Below are positions 1 to 10,502 of a DNA stretch of 36,505 nt, piece by piece. The notes under the pieces are model-generated. The model ran no database searches. It saw only the letters and a list, made by a program, of their open reading frames with translations, and was not told the origin of the DNA. The position numbers and the translations under genes were made by a program. The number at the start of each line of letters is the position of its first letter. Position 1 is the stretch's first letter. This stretch comes from Micrococcales bacterium (GTDB taxonomy: Bacteria; Actinomycetota; Actinomycetes; Actinomycetales; CAWJMD01): positions 1-36,505 of the forward strand of contig PDSI01000223.1 of assembly GCA_002748415.1 (NCBI GenBank). The letters are read 5' to 3'.

Positions 1-1179
1 CCGGTCGCTCGCCGCAACGAACACCCGATGGTCATCGGGGTCGGTAAGGACGTCGAGGGCGGCTACGTGGTGGCGAACCTGGCCAAGATGCCGCACCTGC
101 TGATCGCCGGAGCGACCGGCGCCGGCAAGTCCGGGTTCGTCAACTCGTTGATCGTGTCCATCCTGGTGCGGTCCACCCCCGACGAGGTCCGGATGGTCCT
201 GGTCGATCCCAAGCGGGTGGAACTGACCAGTTACGAGGGCATCCCGCATCTGATTACGCCCATCATCACCAATGCCAAGAAGGCCGCGGAGGCGTTGCAA
301 TGGGTGGTGCGCGAGATGGACATGCGCTACGACGACCTGGCCACCTTCGGGTACAAGCACGTCGACGACTTCAACAAGGCAGTCAAGGCCGGCAAGGTCA
401 AACCGCTGCCCGGCAGCGAGCGGCGGATCGAACCCTACCCCTACCTGCTGGTGATCGTCGACGAACTGGCCGACCTGATGATGGTTGCTCCGCGCGACGT
501 GGAAGACGCCATCGTGCGGATCACCCAACTGGCCAGGGCCGCAGGTATCCACCTGGTGCTGGCCACCCAGCGCCCCAGCGTGGATGTGGTGACCGGGCTG
601 ATCAAGGCGAACGTGCCCTCCCGGCTGGCGTTCGCCACCTCCTCTCTGTCGGATTCCCGGGTAGTGCTGGACCAGCCCGGCGCGGAGAAACTGATCGGGC
701 AGGGGGATGCCCTGTTCCACCCGATGGGTGCCTCAAAGACCATGCGGGTCCAGGGCGCCTGGGTCACCGAGAGCGAGGTTCACGAGGTCGTCTCGCACGT
801 CAAGGCACAACTCACGCCGGTGTACCGGGACGACGTGACCGTCGAAGCCACCAAGAAGCAGATCGACGAGGACATCGGCGACGACCTCGACCTGTTGCTG
901 CAGGCCGCCGAGCTGGTGGTCACCACCCAGTTCGGGTCCACGTCGATGCTGCAACGCAAGCTGCGGGTCGGCTTCGCCAAGGCCGGCCGGTTGATGGACC
1001 TGCTGGAGTCGCGCGAGATCGTCGGCCCCTCTGAGGGGTCCAAGGCTCGCGATGTGCTGGTCAAACCTGACGACCTACCCGAAGCGCTGGCATTGATCCG
1101 GGGCGAGGCACCGCCGGGTCCCAGTGCGGACGTGGACGATGACGTCGACGAAGACGCCTGGGAGTTGACCGGCAGGTAG
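1..1179 (+). CDS. ftsK: FtsK/SpoIIIE-type DNA translocase, C-terminal part (5' end outside window)
   Basis: The reading frame is open from base 1, so only the C-terminal ~392 residues are seen and the true start lies upstream. This is the motor and DNA-reading part of the septal DNA pump that moves chromosome ends through the closing septum. Visible features are a Walker A loop (GATGAGKS) near residue 40 of the fragment, a Walker B strand ([13 protein letters not shown]), the RecA-fold stretch with [13 protein letters not shown], and a C-terminal winged-helix gamma domain ([29 protein letters not shown]) of the kind that reads KOPS-like sequences. The fragment ends in an acidic tail ([12 protein letters not shown]) before TAG at 1177-1179. 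The N-terminal membrane and linker domains are not in the window. Family assignment is very secure; which FtsK paralogue it is cannot be judged, although a gamma domain argues for the housekeeping one. Confidence 0.95.
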   Translation, partial: PVARRNEHPMVIGVGKDVEGGYVVANLAKMPHLLIAGATGAGKSGFVNSLIVSILVRSTPDEVRMVLVDPKRVELTSYEGIPHLITPIITNAKKAAEALQWVVREMDMRYDDLATFGYKHVDDFNKAVKAGKVKPLPGSERRIEPYPYLLVIVDELADLMMVAPRDVEDAIVRITQLARAAGIHLVLATQRPSVDVVTGLIKANVPSRLAFATSSLSDSRVVLDQPGAEKLIGQGDALFHPMGASKTMRVQGAWVTESEVHEVVSHVKAQLTPVYRDDVTVEATKKQIDEDIGDDLDLLLQAAELVVTTQFGSTSMLQRKLRVGFAKAGRLMDLLESREIVGPSEGSKARDVLVKPDDLPEALALIRGEAPPGPSADVDDDVDEDAWELTGR

Positions 1180-1275
1180 CGCAGGCGCCGCTATGGCAGG
1201 CGCAAGCCCGCCCGCGGTCCGGTCGGTATCCTGCGATGTCCGGAACAGCCGGATTGTTCTGGGCCGATCAGGAGT

Positions 1276-3015
1276 ATGGTCACCCACGGTGCAGGAGAGA
1301 TGACACGCATCCCACTCCCCGGGCCGATCCGGGCACCCGGGCCGGGTGCCGATGGTTGTGGCATGAGGGCATCGTGGGGCGACGCTCTGGGTACCGCCTA
1401 CGAGTTGGTGTACCAGGGGTGGATCGAGAAGGGCCTCGATCAGGCGCGTACCCACCTTGCCACGGCGGAACGCGCCGGCGATTCGCAGACCGTCGCCAGA
1501 TCCCACGCCGTGATGGGACTGGCACTGTCACTGCTGCAGCGCCCGCAAGAGTCGTTGCTGTGCGCGCACAACTCAGCGCACCTGTTCGAACAGCTGGGCA
1601 ACCCGCAAGGTCAGGCCTTCAGCCAGTCCGTCGCCGCGAGTTCCTACCTGGAGCTGGGAGACACCGTTGAAGCCAAGCGGGAGCTCGCTCATGCCGAACA
1701 GCTGCTGACCGGGGATCATGACGAACCGGAGGCCTTCGCCGCTTGGATCCAGGCATCCCGCGTCTACGCCCGGCTGAGCCAGTACGGCCATGCCCTGGAC
1801 GCGGCCGCGCAAGCGGCGGCGCTGGGGGCCGACATGCCGGTCCGGTACCAGGTCGAGGCCGCCGCCCAGCAGGCAACCCTGTCGATCGAGCGGGCGGTGG
1901 AGTGCTACCACCTGGACGTCACCCTGGGGACCGCCCAGCTGAGTGAGGCCATCGCCGCGGCAGCCGATGTGGCCGCCGAGATCGCCAAGACCGACTCCCA
2001 CCGGTGCCACTACGAACTCCTTCTTCAGCAAGGCACCGGGCTGGCATTGCTGGGATTGCACGAGCCCGCCCAGGACGCCTTGCGGCAGTCCCTGGAACTG
2101 GCGTCGACCCTCGGCCTGGCGTCGGAACGCGACGCGGTCCGGTTGCGGCTGGCGGCGGCGGCCAGGTTGTGCGGACGATACGAGGAGGCCAAGGCCCACC
2201 TGGATGCCGTTGGCCGGCTCGGTGACGGGTCCGCCTCGATGGCCCTGCAGATCGAGTACTTCCAGGAATACAGCGGCTGGTGCGAGGCCACCGGCCGGCA
2301 CGAGCAGGCGCTGGAGGCGTACAAGTCCTTCCACGAGCTGTCCATGGCACAGTTGAAGGCCAGGGCCGACGCACAGAACCAGGTCATGTCGGTGCGGATG
2401 GGCACCAATAATGCCCGGCTGCAGAACCAGTTCCTGAAGGTGCGCAATCGCGACCTGGAGCGCAGCGTGAAGACGCTGACCGACCAGACCGAGGCACTGA
2501 ACGAACAAGCCTTCCGAGATCCGTTGACCGGGCTCGGCAATCGGCGGTTCTACGCCGACCAGATCGCGTTGCTGACCCAAGGGGACACCGGCTACATGGT
2601 GGGTATCCTCGACCTCGACCACTTCAAAGCTGTCAACGACACCTATGGGCACGCGACGGGTGACGCCGTCCTCGTTCAGGTCGCGCAAATCCTGGGAGCA
2701 TCGTGTCGCCCGGGCGATCCGGTCTGCCGCTACGGCGGTGAGGAGTTCGTCGTGGTGCTGGTCGGCGCGGATGAGCCGATCGGCGCGATGGTTGCGGAAC
2801 GGTTGCGCCGTGCGGTCGCCGGTCATGATTGGCAAGCGTTGCACCCGGACCTGGCGGTCACCGTTTCGATCGGGCTGGCCGCGGGCGACCCGGCCGACCC
2901 GGAGGCAGCGATAGAAAGGGCCGATCAAGCGTTGTACGAGGCCAAACGAGGCGGCCGAAACCGGGTGCGGGTCCAGCACGCCCATCCTGGCCCGGTCGCG
3001 GCAGCTGTTCACTGA
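1276..3015 (+). CDS. Diguanylate cyclase with N-terminal TPR-like helical repeats
   Basis: Makes cyclic di-GMP from two GTP. The C-terminal GGDEF domain (about residues 410-570) begins with RDPLTGLGNRR, has the metal-binding DLDHFKAVNDTYGH stretch, and keeps a full active-site loop GGEEF at residues 487-491. An inhibitory-site motif RPGD (478-481) sits exactly five residues before GGEEF, so product feedback inhibition is likely intact. Residues about 30-370 are all-helical with Ala/Leu-rich repeats resembling TPRs, followed by a short coiled coil (about 385-415) that leads into the cyclase. No membrane segment or signal peptide is visible, so it is probably a cytoplasmic sensor. The start is uncertain: ATG 1276, ATG 1300 (preceded by AGGAG only 2 nt away) or ATG 1363 are possible. 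It lies 96 bp downstream of ftsK and 80 bp upstream of the peptide transporter. No EAL or PilZ partner is in the window. Confidence 0.9.
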   Translation: MVTHGAGEMTRIPLPGPIRAPGPGADGCGMRASWGDALGTAYELVYQGWIEKGLDQARTHLATAERAGDSQTVARSHAVMGLALSLLQRPQESLLCAHNSAHLFEQLGNPQGQAFSQSVAASSYLELGDTVEAKRELAHAEQLLTGDHDEPEAFAAWIQASRVYARLSQYGHALDAAAQAAALGADMPVRYQVEAAAQQATLSIERAVECYHLDVTLGTAQLSEAIAAAADVAAEIAKTDSHRCHYELLLQQGTGLALLGLHEPAQDALRQSLELASTLGLASERDAVRLRLAAAARLCGRYEEAKAHLDAVGRLGDGSASMALQIEYFQEYSGWCEATGRHEQALEAYKSFHELSMAQLKARADAQNQVMSVRMGTNNARLQNQFLKVRNRDLERSVKTLTDQTEALNEQAFRDPLTGLGNRRFYADQIALLTQGDTGYMVGILDLDHFKAVNDTYGHATGDAVLVQVAQILGASCRPGDPVCRYGGEEFVVVLVGADEPIGAMVAERLRRAVAGHDWQALHPDLAVTVSIGLAAGDPADPEAAIERADQALYEAKRGGRNRVRVQHAHPGPVAAAVH

Positions 3016-3095
3016 CGAGGGGTTCACGTTCAGCGCAAACGGGAGTAGCGTGCACCTGCCAACCGGCGTTACGTCGATCCGAGCGGAGCGCGCAG

Positions 3096-4598
3096 ATGAG
3101 CACAGCTGCAGATTCGACAGTCCCGACCGGGACATTCATCGGTCACCCACGCGGCCTGGCCACCCTGTTCAACGTCGAGCTGTGGGAGCGGTTCTCCTAC
3201 TACGGGATGCGCGCCATACTGCTGTACTACATTGTCGACACCGCGGCCCATGACGGGTTGGGAATCGAGGAGAGCGTCGGCGAAGCGATCGTGGCCATCT
3301 ACGGGGCTACGGTCTATCTGCTCAGCATCGTGGGTGGTTGGTTGGCCGACCGGGTGGTGGGCGCGCAACGAAGCGTGCTGTACGGGGGGCTCGTGATCAT
3401 GTCCGGGCACATCAGCCTGGCCACACCGGTGGCGGGTTCCGCATGGCTAGGAATCGCGCTGGTCGCGCTGGGCACCGGATTGCTGAAGCCGAATGTCTCG
3501 ACGATGGTCGGGCATCTCTACCAGGAACAAGATGCGCGGCGGGACAGCGGTTTCACCATTTTCTACATGGCCATCAATATCGGGGCGCTGGCCAGCCCGC
3601 TGGTGGTGGGCCTGTTGCGTTCCACGTGGGGCTATCACGCGGGGTTCGCCGCCGCCGCGGTGGGCATGGCGATTGCCCTGGTGTTGTACTACGTGGGCCG
3701 CGGGTCGCTGGCTGGTGAGAGCCTGAGGGTGCCCAACCCGTTGTCCGAGCTGGAACGCCGCCTGCTGCCGGTGCGGGTAGTCGGCGTACTGGTGGCTGTT
3801 GCCGTGCTGGTCCTGGCGTCCCGGTCGTGGCGCGAAACCTCGTTCGATGCGGTGATGGACGCGATCTCGATCCTGTCGGCCGGGGGTTCCATCGTCTACT
3901 TCGCCGTCATGTTCCTCAGCGACAAGGTGAGCGCAAGGGAGCGGCGGCATCTGACCGCCTACATTCCGTTGTGGCTGGCCGCGATGCTGTTCTGGATGAT
4001 CTTCGAGCAGGCGGCCAACAAGATGGCCTCGTTCGCGCAGGAACGCACCGACCTGAACTCGATGGGGCTGACCTTCCAGCCGGAGTGGTTCCAGTCCATC
4101 AACCCGTTGGCGATCATCATTCTGGCGCCCGCATTCAGCTGGGTGTGGATCAGACGGGCCGGCAGGTTCCCGAACACCCCGGTGAAATTCGCCTTGGGCG
4201 TGGGCATCGTCGGACTGAGTTTCGTTTTCCTGGGCACGATGTCGAATGCCTACCCGGGGGCGAGCGCACCGATCTGGGTGCTGGGATCGGTGTTCGTGAT
4301 CCAGACAGTCGCCGAGCTGCACCTGTCCCCGGTCGGTCTGTCGGCGACCACCGTGCTGGCGCCGAAGGCCTTTGCCAGCCAAGCCATGACCCTGTGGTTC
4401 CTGGCCTCGGCTACGGGCCAATCGGTGGCCGCGCAGGCGATCAGGGCGACCGAAGACATCGCGGACGGTACGTTCTTCATGGTGCTGGGGTCCGGTGCGC
4501 TGGCCTTCGGGGTCTTCCTTGCGCTGATATCCCGGTGGCTGCACGAGCGCATGAGAGACGCCGAGCCGCACCACGGCGCGGCGGATGCGGTGGCGTGA
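3096..4598 (+). CDS. POT/PTR2 family proton-coupled di-/tripeptide transporter
   Basis: Integral membrane symporter of the major facilitator superfamily that imports short peptides with protons. The N-terminus carries the diagnostic POT motif ELWERFSYYG (ExxERFxYYG) in the first helix. A second family signature follows, around GTGLLKPNVSTMVGHLY and the FTIFYMAINIGALASPL segment that corresponds to the PTR2 signature. At 500 residues with about 12-14 hydrophobic helices, it matches bacterial DtpT-type proteins. The start at ATG 3096 is chosen because MSTAADSTVPTGTFIGHPRGL is the usual short hydrophilic N-terminus; the frame is open further upstream but that part overlaps the cyclase gene. The gene ends convergently 133 bp from the purL stop. 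The precise substrate range cannot be read from the sequence. Confidence 0.93.
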   Translation: MSTAADSTVPTGTFIGHPRGLATLFNVELWERFSYYGMRAILLYYIVDTAAHDGLGIEESVGEAIVAIYGATVYLLSIVGGWLADRVVGAQRSVLYGGLVIMSGHISLATPVAGSAWLGIALVALGTGLLKPNVSTMVGHLYQEQDARRDSGFTIFYMAINIGALASPLVVGLLRSTWGYHAGFAAAAVGMAIALVLYYVGRGSLAGESLRVPNPLSELERRLLPVRVVGVLVAVAVLVLASRSWRETSFDAVMDAISILSAGGSIVYFAVMFLSDKVSARERRHLTAYIPLWLAAMLFWMIFEQAANKMASFAQERTDLNSMGLTFQPEWFQSINPLAIIILAPAFSWVWIRRAGRFPNTPVKFALGVGIVGLSFVFLGTMSNAYPGASAPIWVLGSVFVIQTVAELHLSPVGLSATTVLAPKAFASQAMTLWFLASATGQSVAAQAIRATEDIADGTFFMVLGSGALAFGVFLALISRWLHERMRDAEPHHGAADAVA

Positions 4599-4731
4599 GG
4601 GACCGGCGTTACCACGGACGGCATGTTCCCGGCTGAGCGTGCAGCGGCGTGCTTTCGGCCGTCTGTCCGCCGCGCAGTTGGATAGCCTGGAAAAACCCTC
4701 GGACGGTGTCGCCGGGGTGCCGGTCCTGGCG

Positions 4732-7700
4732 TCAGCCCACCCAGGTTCTGGCGTTGGTGAACATCCGCGCCCACGGACTCAGTTCCTCGGACGGGCCGCC
4801 AGACCAGGACATCTGCACGTTGCGCAGCACCCGTTCCGGGTGCGGCATCATCGCGGTGAACCGGCCGTCAACGGTGGTCACGGCCGTTACCCCGCCGGGA
4901 GAACCGTTCGGGTTGAACGGGTACACCTCGGTCGGCTTCCCGCGGTTGTCGACGTAGCGCATTGCGCCCAGGGCTTTCGAGCGTGATCCTTGCCCGCTGA
5001 AGTCAGCCCGCCCCTGCCCGTGCGAGACGGCGATCGGCAACCGGCTGCCGGCCATGCCGGAGAAGAACACCGATGGGCTGTCCAGCACCTCCACCATCGA
5101 CAGGCGTGCCTCGAACTGCCCGGACGCGTTGCGCGTGAACCGTGGCCAGTGTTCTGCCCCCGGAATGAGCTCGGTCAGCGCGGCGAGCATCTGACATCCG
5201 TTGCAGATGCCCAGACCGAAGGTGTCCGGCCGCAAGAAGAACTCGGAGAACTGTTCACGCAAAGCCGCGTTGAACAGAATTGACTTGGCCCAGCCTTCGC
5301 CGGCACCGAGTGTGTCACCGTAGGAGAATCCACCGACCGCTACCAGGCCCACGAAGTCGGCCAACCTTGTTCGCCCAGCGTGTAGATCGCTCATGTGGAC
5401 GTCGACGGTGCGGAATCCCGCGTGGTGGAAGGCGAACGATGTCTCCACGTGCGAATTGGACCCCTGCTCGCGCAGGATGGCAATCGCCGGCCTGGTGCGT
5501 GGCGGGCTGCCAGCCGGCTCACTGCGGACCGCATGCACGTGCAGTCCCGGATCGCTGGTATCGCCGAACGCCTCGTGTTCCTGGTCGGCGCACTGCGGGT
5601 TGTCCCGGGACCGGGCCATACGCCAGGAGACCTCGTCCCACGCCCGCGCCACCTCACCGAAGGGCTCGTCGATCGAGGTGGTTCGTGTTGTGTCCGAGGC
5701 TGTCACGCTCACCCGGAACCGCTGGTCCTGGTTGGGGGCACCGACGACCGAAGCAGCCGAGCCCAGCCGGTAGCGGTCGAGAACCTGCAGCGCCGGGCCG
5801 ACCGCTGCCGCCGGCACCTCCAACAGCACACCGAGTTCCTCGCAGAAGAGCTCCGCGACGGACCGGACCAGCAGATCCACCCCGCAGCCACCGGCCAGGC
5901 CCATCTCGACCGCGGCCGCCCACAGCCCACCGTCGGACCGGTCGTGGTAGGCACTGATGGCCTCGCCGGCACGCAGATCATTGATCGCATGCACCAGGTT
6001 CACCAGGTCGCCCGGCCGGTCCAGATCCGGTGCGCGGTCGCCGAACTGGCCGTAGACCTGGGCCAGAACCGAGCCGCCGAGGCGGTGCCGGCCGGCCCCG
6101 AGATCTACCAGGATGAGCACGGTCGGATCGGCTGTCCGCCCGCCACGCAACTGAGGAGTCAGCGTGCCGCGCACATCCGGCAGGGACGCAAAGGCAGAGA
6201 CGATCAGCGAGACCGGTGAGGTGACCGTGTACTGGCGCCCGTGGTGGTCCGACCACGAAGCTCGCATGGACAACGAGTCTTTGCCGACCGGAACGCTGAT
6301 CCCCAACGCCGGACACAGCTGCATGGCGACGGCGTACACGGTTTCGTACAGTGCGGCGTCCTCCCCGGGCTCACCGCAGGCGGCCATCCAGTTGCAGGAC
6401 AGTTTCACCGACGGCAGATCGATCGGGGCGGCCAGCAGATTCGTGATGGCCTCACCCACCGCCATCCGCCCGGACGCGGGCGCATCGAGAGCGGCGATGG
6501 GAGTGCGTTCCCCGGTCGCCATCGCTTCGCCGGCGAAACCGGTGAAATCCGCCAGCGTCACGGCCACGTCGGCGACCGGAACCTGCCAAGGACCCACCAT
6601 CTGGTCGCGGTGCGTCAGACCGCCGACGGTACGGTCGCCGATGGTGACCAGGAATCGCTTGCTCGCCACGCTGGGATGGCGCAACACCCGGTAAGCCGCC
6701 TCGGTAGGGTCGAGCCCGTCCGTGGCGAAGCTCGTGGTGCGGCGGGGCATCCGCACCGCGTCCCTGGTCATGCGGGGTGGTTTACCGAGCAGAACCTCCA
6801 TCGGCATGTCGATGACAGAAGTCTCCCGGCCACGATCCGTCCGCCGCTGGGTGGCCCGCAACATACCGTCGTCCACGGTGACGCCGATTGCGGCGACCGG
6901 ACACCGTTCCCGGGCAGCGATCTCGGTGAACCTGTCCATGGAGTCCGGCGCGATCGCCAAGACGTATCGTTCCTGGCTTTCGTTGCACCACAGTTCCTTC
7001 GCGCCCAGCCCCTCCTCGGCAACCGGCACCCGGTCCAGGTCGAACGCGGCACCCATCCGCGCGCCGTCGACCAACTCCGGGAACGCGTTGGACAGCCCAC
7101 CGGCGCCGACGTCATGGACGGAGCGAATGGGATTGTCCTGCCCCATCGCGATGCAGGTGTTGATCACCTCCTGGGCGCGGCGCTGCATCTCCGGATTCCC
7201 GCGCTGGACGGAATCGAAATCCAGCTCGGCGGTGTTGGTTCCGGCCGCCATCGATGATGCCGCGCCACCGCCCATGCCGATGCGCATGCCCGGCCCGCCG
7301 ATCTGTACCAGGAGCGTGCCGGCGGGAAAGTCTTCCTTGTGAACGAGTTCCGCTTCGATGGTGCCGAGGCCGCCCGCGCTCATGATGGGTTTGTGGTAGC
7401 CGCGATGGACACCGTCGACGGTCTGCTCGTATACCCGGAAGAAGCCGCCGAGGCTCGGGCGGCCGAACTCGTTGTTGAACGAGGCGGCCCCGATCGGGCC
7501 GTCCAGCATGATCTCTACCGGGGTAGCCAGCGCCGGGGGTCGCGGGGCCGACGGATCCTCCCACGGCGCAACGGCCCCGGGTAGGCACAGGTGGGAGACG
7601 GCGAAGCCGGTCAATCCTGCCTTCGGGCGGGAACCTCGTCCAGTTGCTCCCTCGTCGCGGATCTCGCCGCCGGCACCGGTTGCCGCGCCCGGGAACGGAC

Positions 7701-8625
7701 TGATGGCGGTGGGATGGTTGTGCGTCTCCACCTTCATCAACACGTGCACGTCCTCGATGTGTGCACCGTAGCCGGACGGGGTGCCCGGCTGGACCGGCCG
7801 CCACAGGGATCGCCGGCTGCCGAGCATGACCGAGGCGTTGTCCCGGTAGGCGGCCACGGTGCCACGCCCGGCGACCTGTTCGGTGTGCCGGATCATGCTG
7901 AACAGTGATCGGGCCTGCGGCTGGGAGTCGATGACGAAGTCCGCGTTGAAGATCTTGTGCCGGCAGTGCTCGGAGTTGGCCTGCGCGAACATCATCAGTT
8001 CCACATCGGTGGGATTGCGGCCCAGTGCGGTGAAAGCCGCCAGCACGTAATCGATCTCGTCGCAGGACAAGGCCAGGCCGAGGTCGGCGTCGGCGGCTTG
8101 GAGGGCCGCCCGCCCGGCGCCGAGAGCATCGACCTGCTGGGTCGGGGGAGCCTCTCGCCGAGCGAACAGTGCCTCGGCCGCGACGATATCGCTGAGCGCC
8201 GACTCGGTCATCCGGTCGTGCAACTGTGCTGCGGCCTGCCGCCACTGGTCTGCGCTCAGCGGTGCTCCGTCGAGCAGGTATTCGGTGACCCGCTCCACTC
8301 GGTGCACTGGTACGGCGCAGTTGCGGACGATATCGGTCGCCTTCGACGACCACGGTGAGATGGTTCCGATGCGCGGCGTCACGACGACGCGGGTGGGCGC
8401 CGCGTCCGGCCCGGAATACGCTCTGCCGTAGGTCAACAGCTGTTCCAGCGTGTCCAGGGCCGCTGGATCAAGGTCGCCGCCGGGATGAATGAGGTGTACA
8501 TACCGGGCATGAACACCGGTAATCCCGGGTATGACGCGACGCAGCCGGGCAACCAGGGCCTCGGCGCGGAAGCCCGCCAGTGCGTCGCCGCCGGTGCTGT
8601 ACCGGATCAACCCGTTCTCGCTCAT
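4732..8625 (-). CDS. purL: Phosphoribosylformylglycinamidine synthase, single-chain form
   Basis: Fourth step of purine synthesis: FGAR + glutamine + ATP gives FGAM. At 1297 residues it is the long, fused form. An N-terminal PurS-like domain is followed by a linker and two AIR-synthetase-like halves ([37 protein letters not shown], later VGKDSLSMR), and then a C-terminal class I glutaminase. In the glutaminase the nucleophile is the first Cys of GICNGCQ (C1141), with the His-Glu pair in MPHPERV (H1262, E1264). ATG 8625 is chosen because it follows a strong GGGAGAGGG ribosome site and gives the usual start ([12 protein letters not shown]); a 51-codon upstream extension is open but has no homologous look. 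Many actinobacteria instead use separate PurS, PurL and PurQ, so the fused form is notable. The neighbour on the other side is a divergent SPFH operon, with no purine genes nearby. Confidence 0.97.
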   Translation of the reverse strand: MSENGLIRYSTGGDALAGFRAEALVARLRRVIPGITGVHARYVHLIHPGGDLDPAALDTLEQLLTYGRAYSGPDAAPTRVVVTPRIGTISPWSSKATDIVRNCAVPVHRVERVTEYLLDGAPLSADQWRQAAAQLHDRMTESALSDIVAAEALFARREAPPTQQVDALGAGRAALQAADADLGLALSCDEIDYVLAAFTALGRNPTDVELMMFAQANSEHCRHKIFNADFVIDSQPQARSLFSMIRHTEQVAGRGTVAAYRDNASVMLGSRRSLWRPVQPGTPSGYGAHIEDVHVLMKVETHNHPTAISPFPGAATGAGGEIRDEGATGRGSRPKAGLTGFAVSHLCLPGAVAPWEDPSAPRPPALATPVEIMLDGPIGAASFNNEFGRPSLGGFFRVYEQTVDGVHRGYHKPIMSAGGLGTIEAELVHKEDFPAGTLLVQIGGPGMRIGMGGGAASSMAAGTNTAELDFDSVQRGNPEMQRRAQEVINTCIAMGQDNPIRSVHDVGAGGLSNAFPELVDGARMGAAFDLDRVPVAEEGLGAKELWCNESQERYVLAIAPDSMDRFTEIAARERCPVAAIGVTVDDGMLRATQRRTDRGRETSVIDMPMEVLLGKPPRMTRDAVRMPRRTTSFATDGLDPTEAAYRVLRHPSVASKRFLVTIGDRTVGGLTHRDQMVGPWQVPVADVAVTLADFTGFAGEAMATGERTPIAALDAPASGRMAVGEAITNLLAAPIDLPSVKLSCNWMAACGEPGEDAALYETVYAVAMQLCPALGISVPVGKDSLSMRASWSDHHGRQYTVTSPVSLIVSAFASLPDVRGTLTPQLRGGRTADPTVLILVDLGAGRHRLGGSVLAQVYGQFGDRAPDLDRPGDLVNLVHAINDLRAGEAISAYHDRSDGGLWAAAVEMGLAGGCGVDLLVRSVAELFCEELGVLLEVPAAAVGPALQVLDRYRLGSAASVVGAPNQDQRFRVSVTASDTTRTTSIDEPFGEVARAWDEVSWRMARSRDNPQCADQEHEAFGDTSDPGLHVHAVRSEPAGSPPRTRPAIAILREQGSNSHVETSFAFHHAGFRTVDVHMSDLHAGRTRLADFVGLVAVGGFSYGDTLGAGEGWAKSILFNAALREQFSEFFLRPDTFGLGICNGCQMLAALTELIPGAEHWPRFTRNASGQFEARLSMVEVLDSPSVFFSGMAGSRLPIAVSHGQGRADFSGQGSRSKALGAMRYVDNRGKPTEVYPFNPNGSPGGVTAVTTVDGRFTAMMPHPERVLRNVQMSWSGGPSEELSPWARMFTNARTWVG

Positions 8626-8822
8626 CCCTCTCCCGCGTGGTTTCTTGCCGAACAGTGAGACGGACCGCGCTCGCCGCGGCCTGAGACCGTATGGATCCCA
8701 AGAAACTGACCGCAACGGGCTCTGGCTCAGAGTACCCGGGGGAGGGACGCGGGGCTCCCATGGAGCCGTCAATGGCATGTGTCACACTGGACCACACGTT
8801 TGCGAGTCAACCGGGGGTCGGC
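8626..8822. promoter_or_regulatory. Divergent promoter region between purL and the SPFH operon
   Basis: This 197-bp gap separates the purL start (minus) from the SPFH start (plus) and must hold both promoters. The purL ribosome site (GGGAGAGGG on the minus strand) abuts 8626, and GGGGG at 8813-8817 serves the SPFH gene with 5-nt spacing. I could not identify convincing -35/-10 pairs, a PurR-like operator or a riboswitch. An inferred region rather than a mapped site. Confidence 0.5.
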
Positions 8823-10502
8823 ATGAGTCTCTCTCAAGGAATCGGGCAGGTAGCAGAACAGGCTGGAGGCAGGACCCTGTCACAGCTGGCCCAGGACGTT
8901 CTGGCCGGTCGCCGCGCCGACCGCCCGCCACAGTACGGTGGCCAACCGCAGGGGCCGCCCGGTGGCCCGCCGCAGAGCCCGCCCGACGGTTCGCCGCCGG
9001 CGCGTCCCAGTCAGCACCTGGGATCGGCCGAAACACGGATTCAGGCGGAGCGTTGTTCGCTGCATGCGGCAGCGGAACATCTGTCACGTAGCCATTTCGA
9101 GCGAAGCACGCGTGGTCCCGTGCATGTGATCACCCCGATGGTGATGCCACGCGGCAGGCGCCTGTTGTCGATGCTGCCGGTCGTGTTCCTGGTGATGCTC
9201 GGCATCGTCGGTGGGTTGTTCTTGTTGCCGATCAGCAGCGGCGTCGCGACCGCGGTGTTCGGGCCGCACTACTGGCTGCTGGTTCTCGCGGCCGCGGCAT
9301 TCCTGTGGTGGCGTGGCGGCATGGTCATGGTGCCGGAAGGATGCGTGGCCCTGATCAGCCGGTTCGGAAAGGTCGAGGCCGAGGTCGGCCCCGGTTTGGT
9401 GACCCTGTTCAACCCCTGGAAGCGCGTCTCCTACATCATCAACGTGACCAGGGAGTATCCGTTCAACGCCCCGATCCGTCAGGCGCCGACCAAGTCCGGT
9501 GTGCAGGCATCGATCGACCTGTTCCTCCAATTCCGGATCGTCAACGCTCGTGAGTTCGTGTTCGTTCTCGGCGCGGTGCAGGGTTTCCAGGACAAACTCA
9601 ACAACGCCATTTCCGAGACGACCCGGTCGCTGATCTACGAGCAGGAGGCCTCGGGTATCTACGACCTGATCGGGGAGTCGACGGCCAGGTTGCTGGAGCA
9701 GTTGAACGCCCAGTTCGCCCCTGCGGTGGAGCTGACTACTGCGAACATCACCCACGCCGAGCCGGCCAACGAGGAGTATCGGAACGACCTGGCGGCTCCG
9801 GAGATGGTACGGGTGGCCAAGGAGGCCTATACCTATGAGTACGAGTTGCAGTTGCGCAAGGAGCAGAACGAAGGTGACCTGAACAAGGACCTGGCCAGCC
9901 TGAACGAGACCCTGTCCGGTATTCAGGCCGATATCGCCCGTTACCAGGCGCAAATGGACACCGCGCTCGAACGGGAGACCAACCGGGCCAACGCTCTTGC
10001 CCGCCAGCGGTTCGTGGAGGCCGAGTCCACGGCGAACGCCAATGCTGCTCTGTTGGAGGCGCAAGCACTGGATATCCGCGCGATGTCGGCAGCGTTGGCC
10101 CCGGAGATCCTCGACTATCGCTACCAGCAGAGCGTGCTGACCGAGCTGGAGTCCGTGGTCGACTCGTTGCCGCAGATCGTGAGTGTCGGTGGGGACAGTG
10201 ACGGGGTGAACTTCCTGCAGATCGCGCGTGAATTGGTGGGTGGCGGCGCCGACGGTGCGACGTTGTTCTCCGAGGAGGACATGCAGGCGATCCGTTCCCG
10301 CCAGGAGGAGATTCGGTCCAGGGTCGCCGCCAGGCAGTCCGAGATCGAGCATCTACTGCAACCGCCGGAAGAGACGCAGGTCGAGTTGGTGGGAGAGGCC
10401 GCGGAAGTACCCGATGCCGTCGATGACCGGGTCGAGCAGATCCGGGCCAGTGTGGCCGCCCCGTACGGAGAAGCCCCCGAGCACCCCGAGGCAGGTGAAT
10501 GA
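8823..10502 (+). CDS. SPFH/band-7 domain membrane protein (first of a coupled pair)
   Basis: A 559-residue membrane-anchored protein of the stomatin/prohibitin/flotillin/HflK-C superfamily, whose members oligomerise on membranes. In order: a hydrophilic N-terminus with a Pro/Gly-rich stretch (about residues 35-65), two adjacent hydrophobic helices (about 114-138 and 145-162), an SPFH core (about 168-330, starting MVMVPEGCVALISRFGKVEAEVGPGL), a long charged alpha-helical region rich in Glu/Ala/Gln (about 330-450), and an acidic C-terminal tail. ATG 8823 is preferred because GGGGG sits 5 nt upstream; open frame exists further upstream. It overlaps the next gene by 4 nt (ATGA), and the second gene is a paralogue, so the two products probably form a hetero-oligomer. 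HflK/HflC is the known paired precedent, but membrane topology and length differ, and no FtsH-type protease lies nearby. Specific function unknown. Confidence 0.85.
   Translation: MSLSQGIGQVAEQAGGRTLSQLAQDVLAGRRADRPPQYGGQPQGPPGGPPQSPPDGSPPARPSQHLGSAETRIQAERCSLHAAAEHLSRSHFERSTRGPVHVITPMVMPRGRRLLSMLPVVFLVMLGIVGGLFLLPISSGVATAVFGPHYWLLVLAAAAFLWWRGGMVMVPEGCVALISRFGKVEAEVGPGLVTLFNPWKRVSYIINVTREYPFNAPIRQAPTKSGVQASIDLFLQFRIVNAREFVFVLGAVQGFQDKLNNAISETTRSLIYEQEASGIYDLIGESTARLLEQLNAQFAPAVELTTANITHAEPANEEYRNDLAAPEMVRVAKEAYTYEYELQLRKEQNEGDLNKDLASLNETLSGIQADIARYQAQMDTALERETNRANALARQRFVEAESTANANAALLEAQALDIRAMSAALAPEILDYRYQQSVLTELESVVDSLPQIVSVGGDSDGVNFLQIARELVGGGADGATLFSEEDMQAIRSRQEEIRSRVAARQSEIEHLLQPPEETQVELVGEAAEVPDAVDDRVEQIRASVAAPYGEAPEHPEAGE

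Noticed and set aside
1573..3135. 520-codon frame opposite the diguanylate cyclase gene
   Set aside because: Antisense shadow of a gene with clear GGDEF motifs; no recognisable domain or ribosome site.
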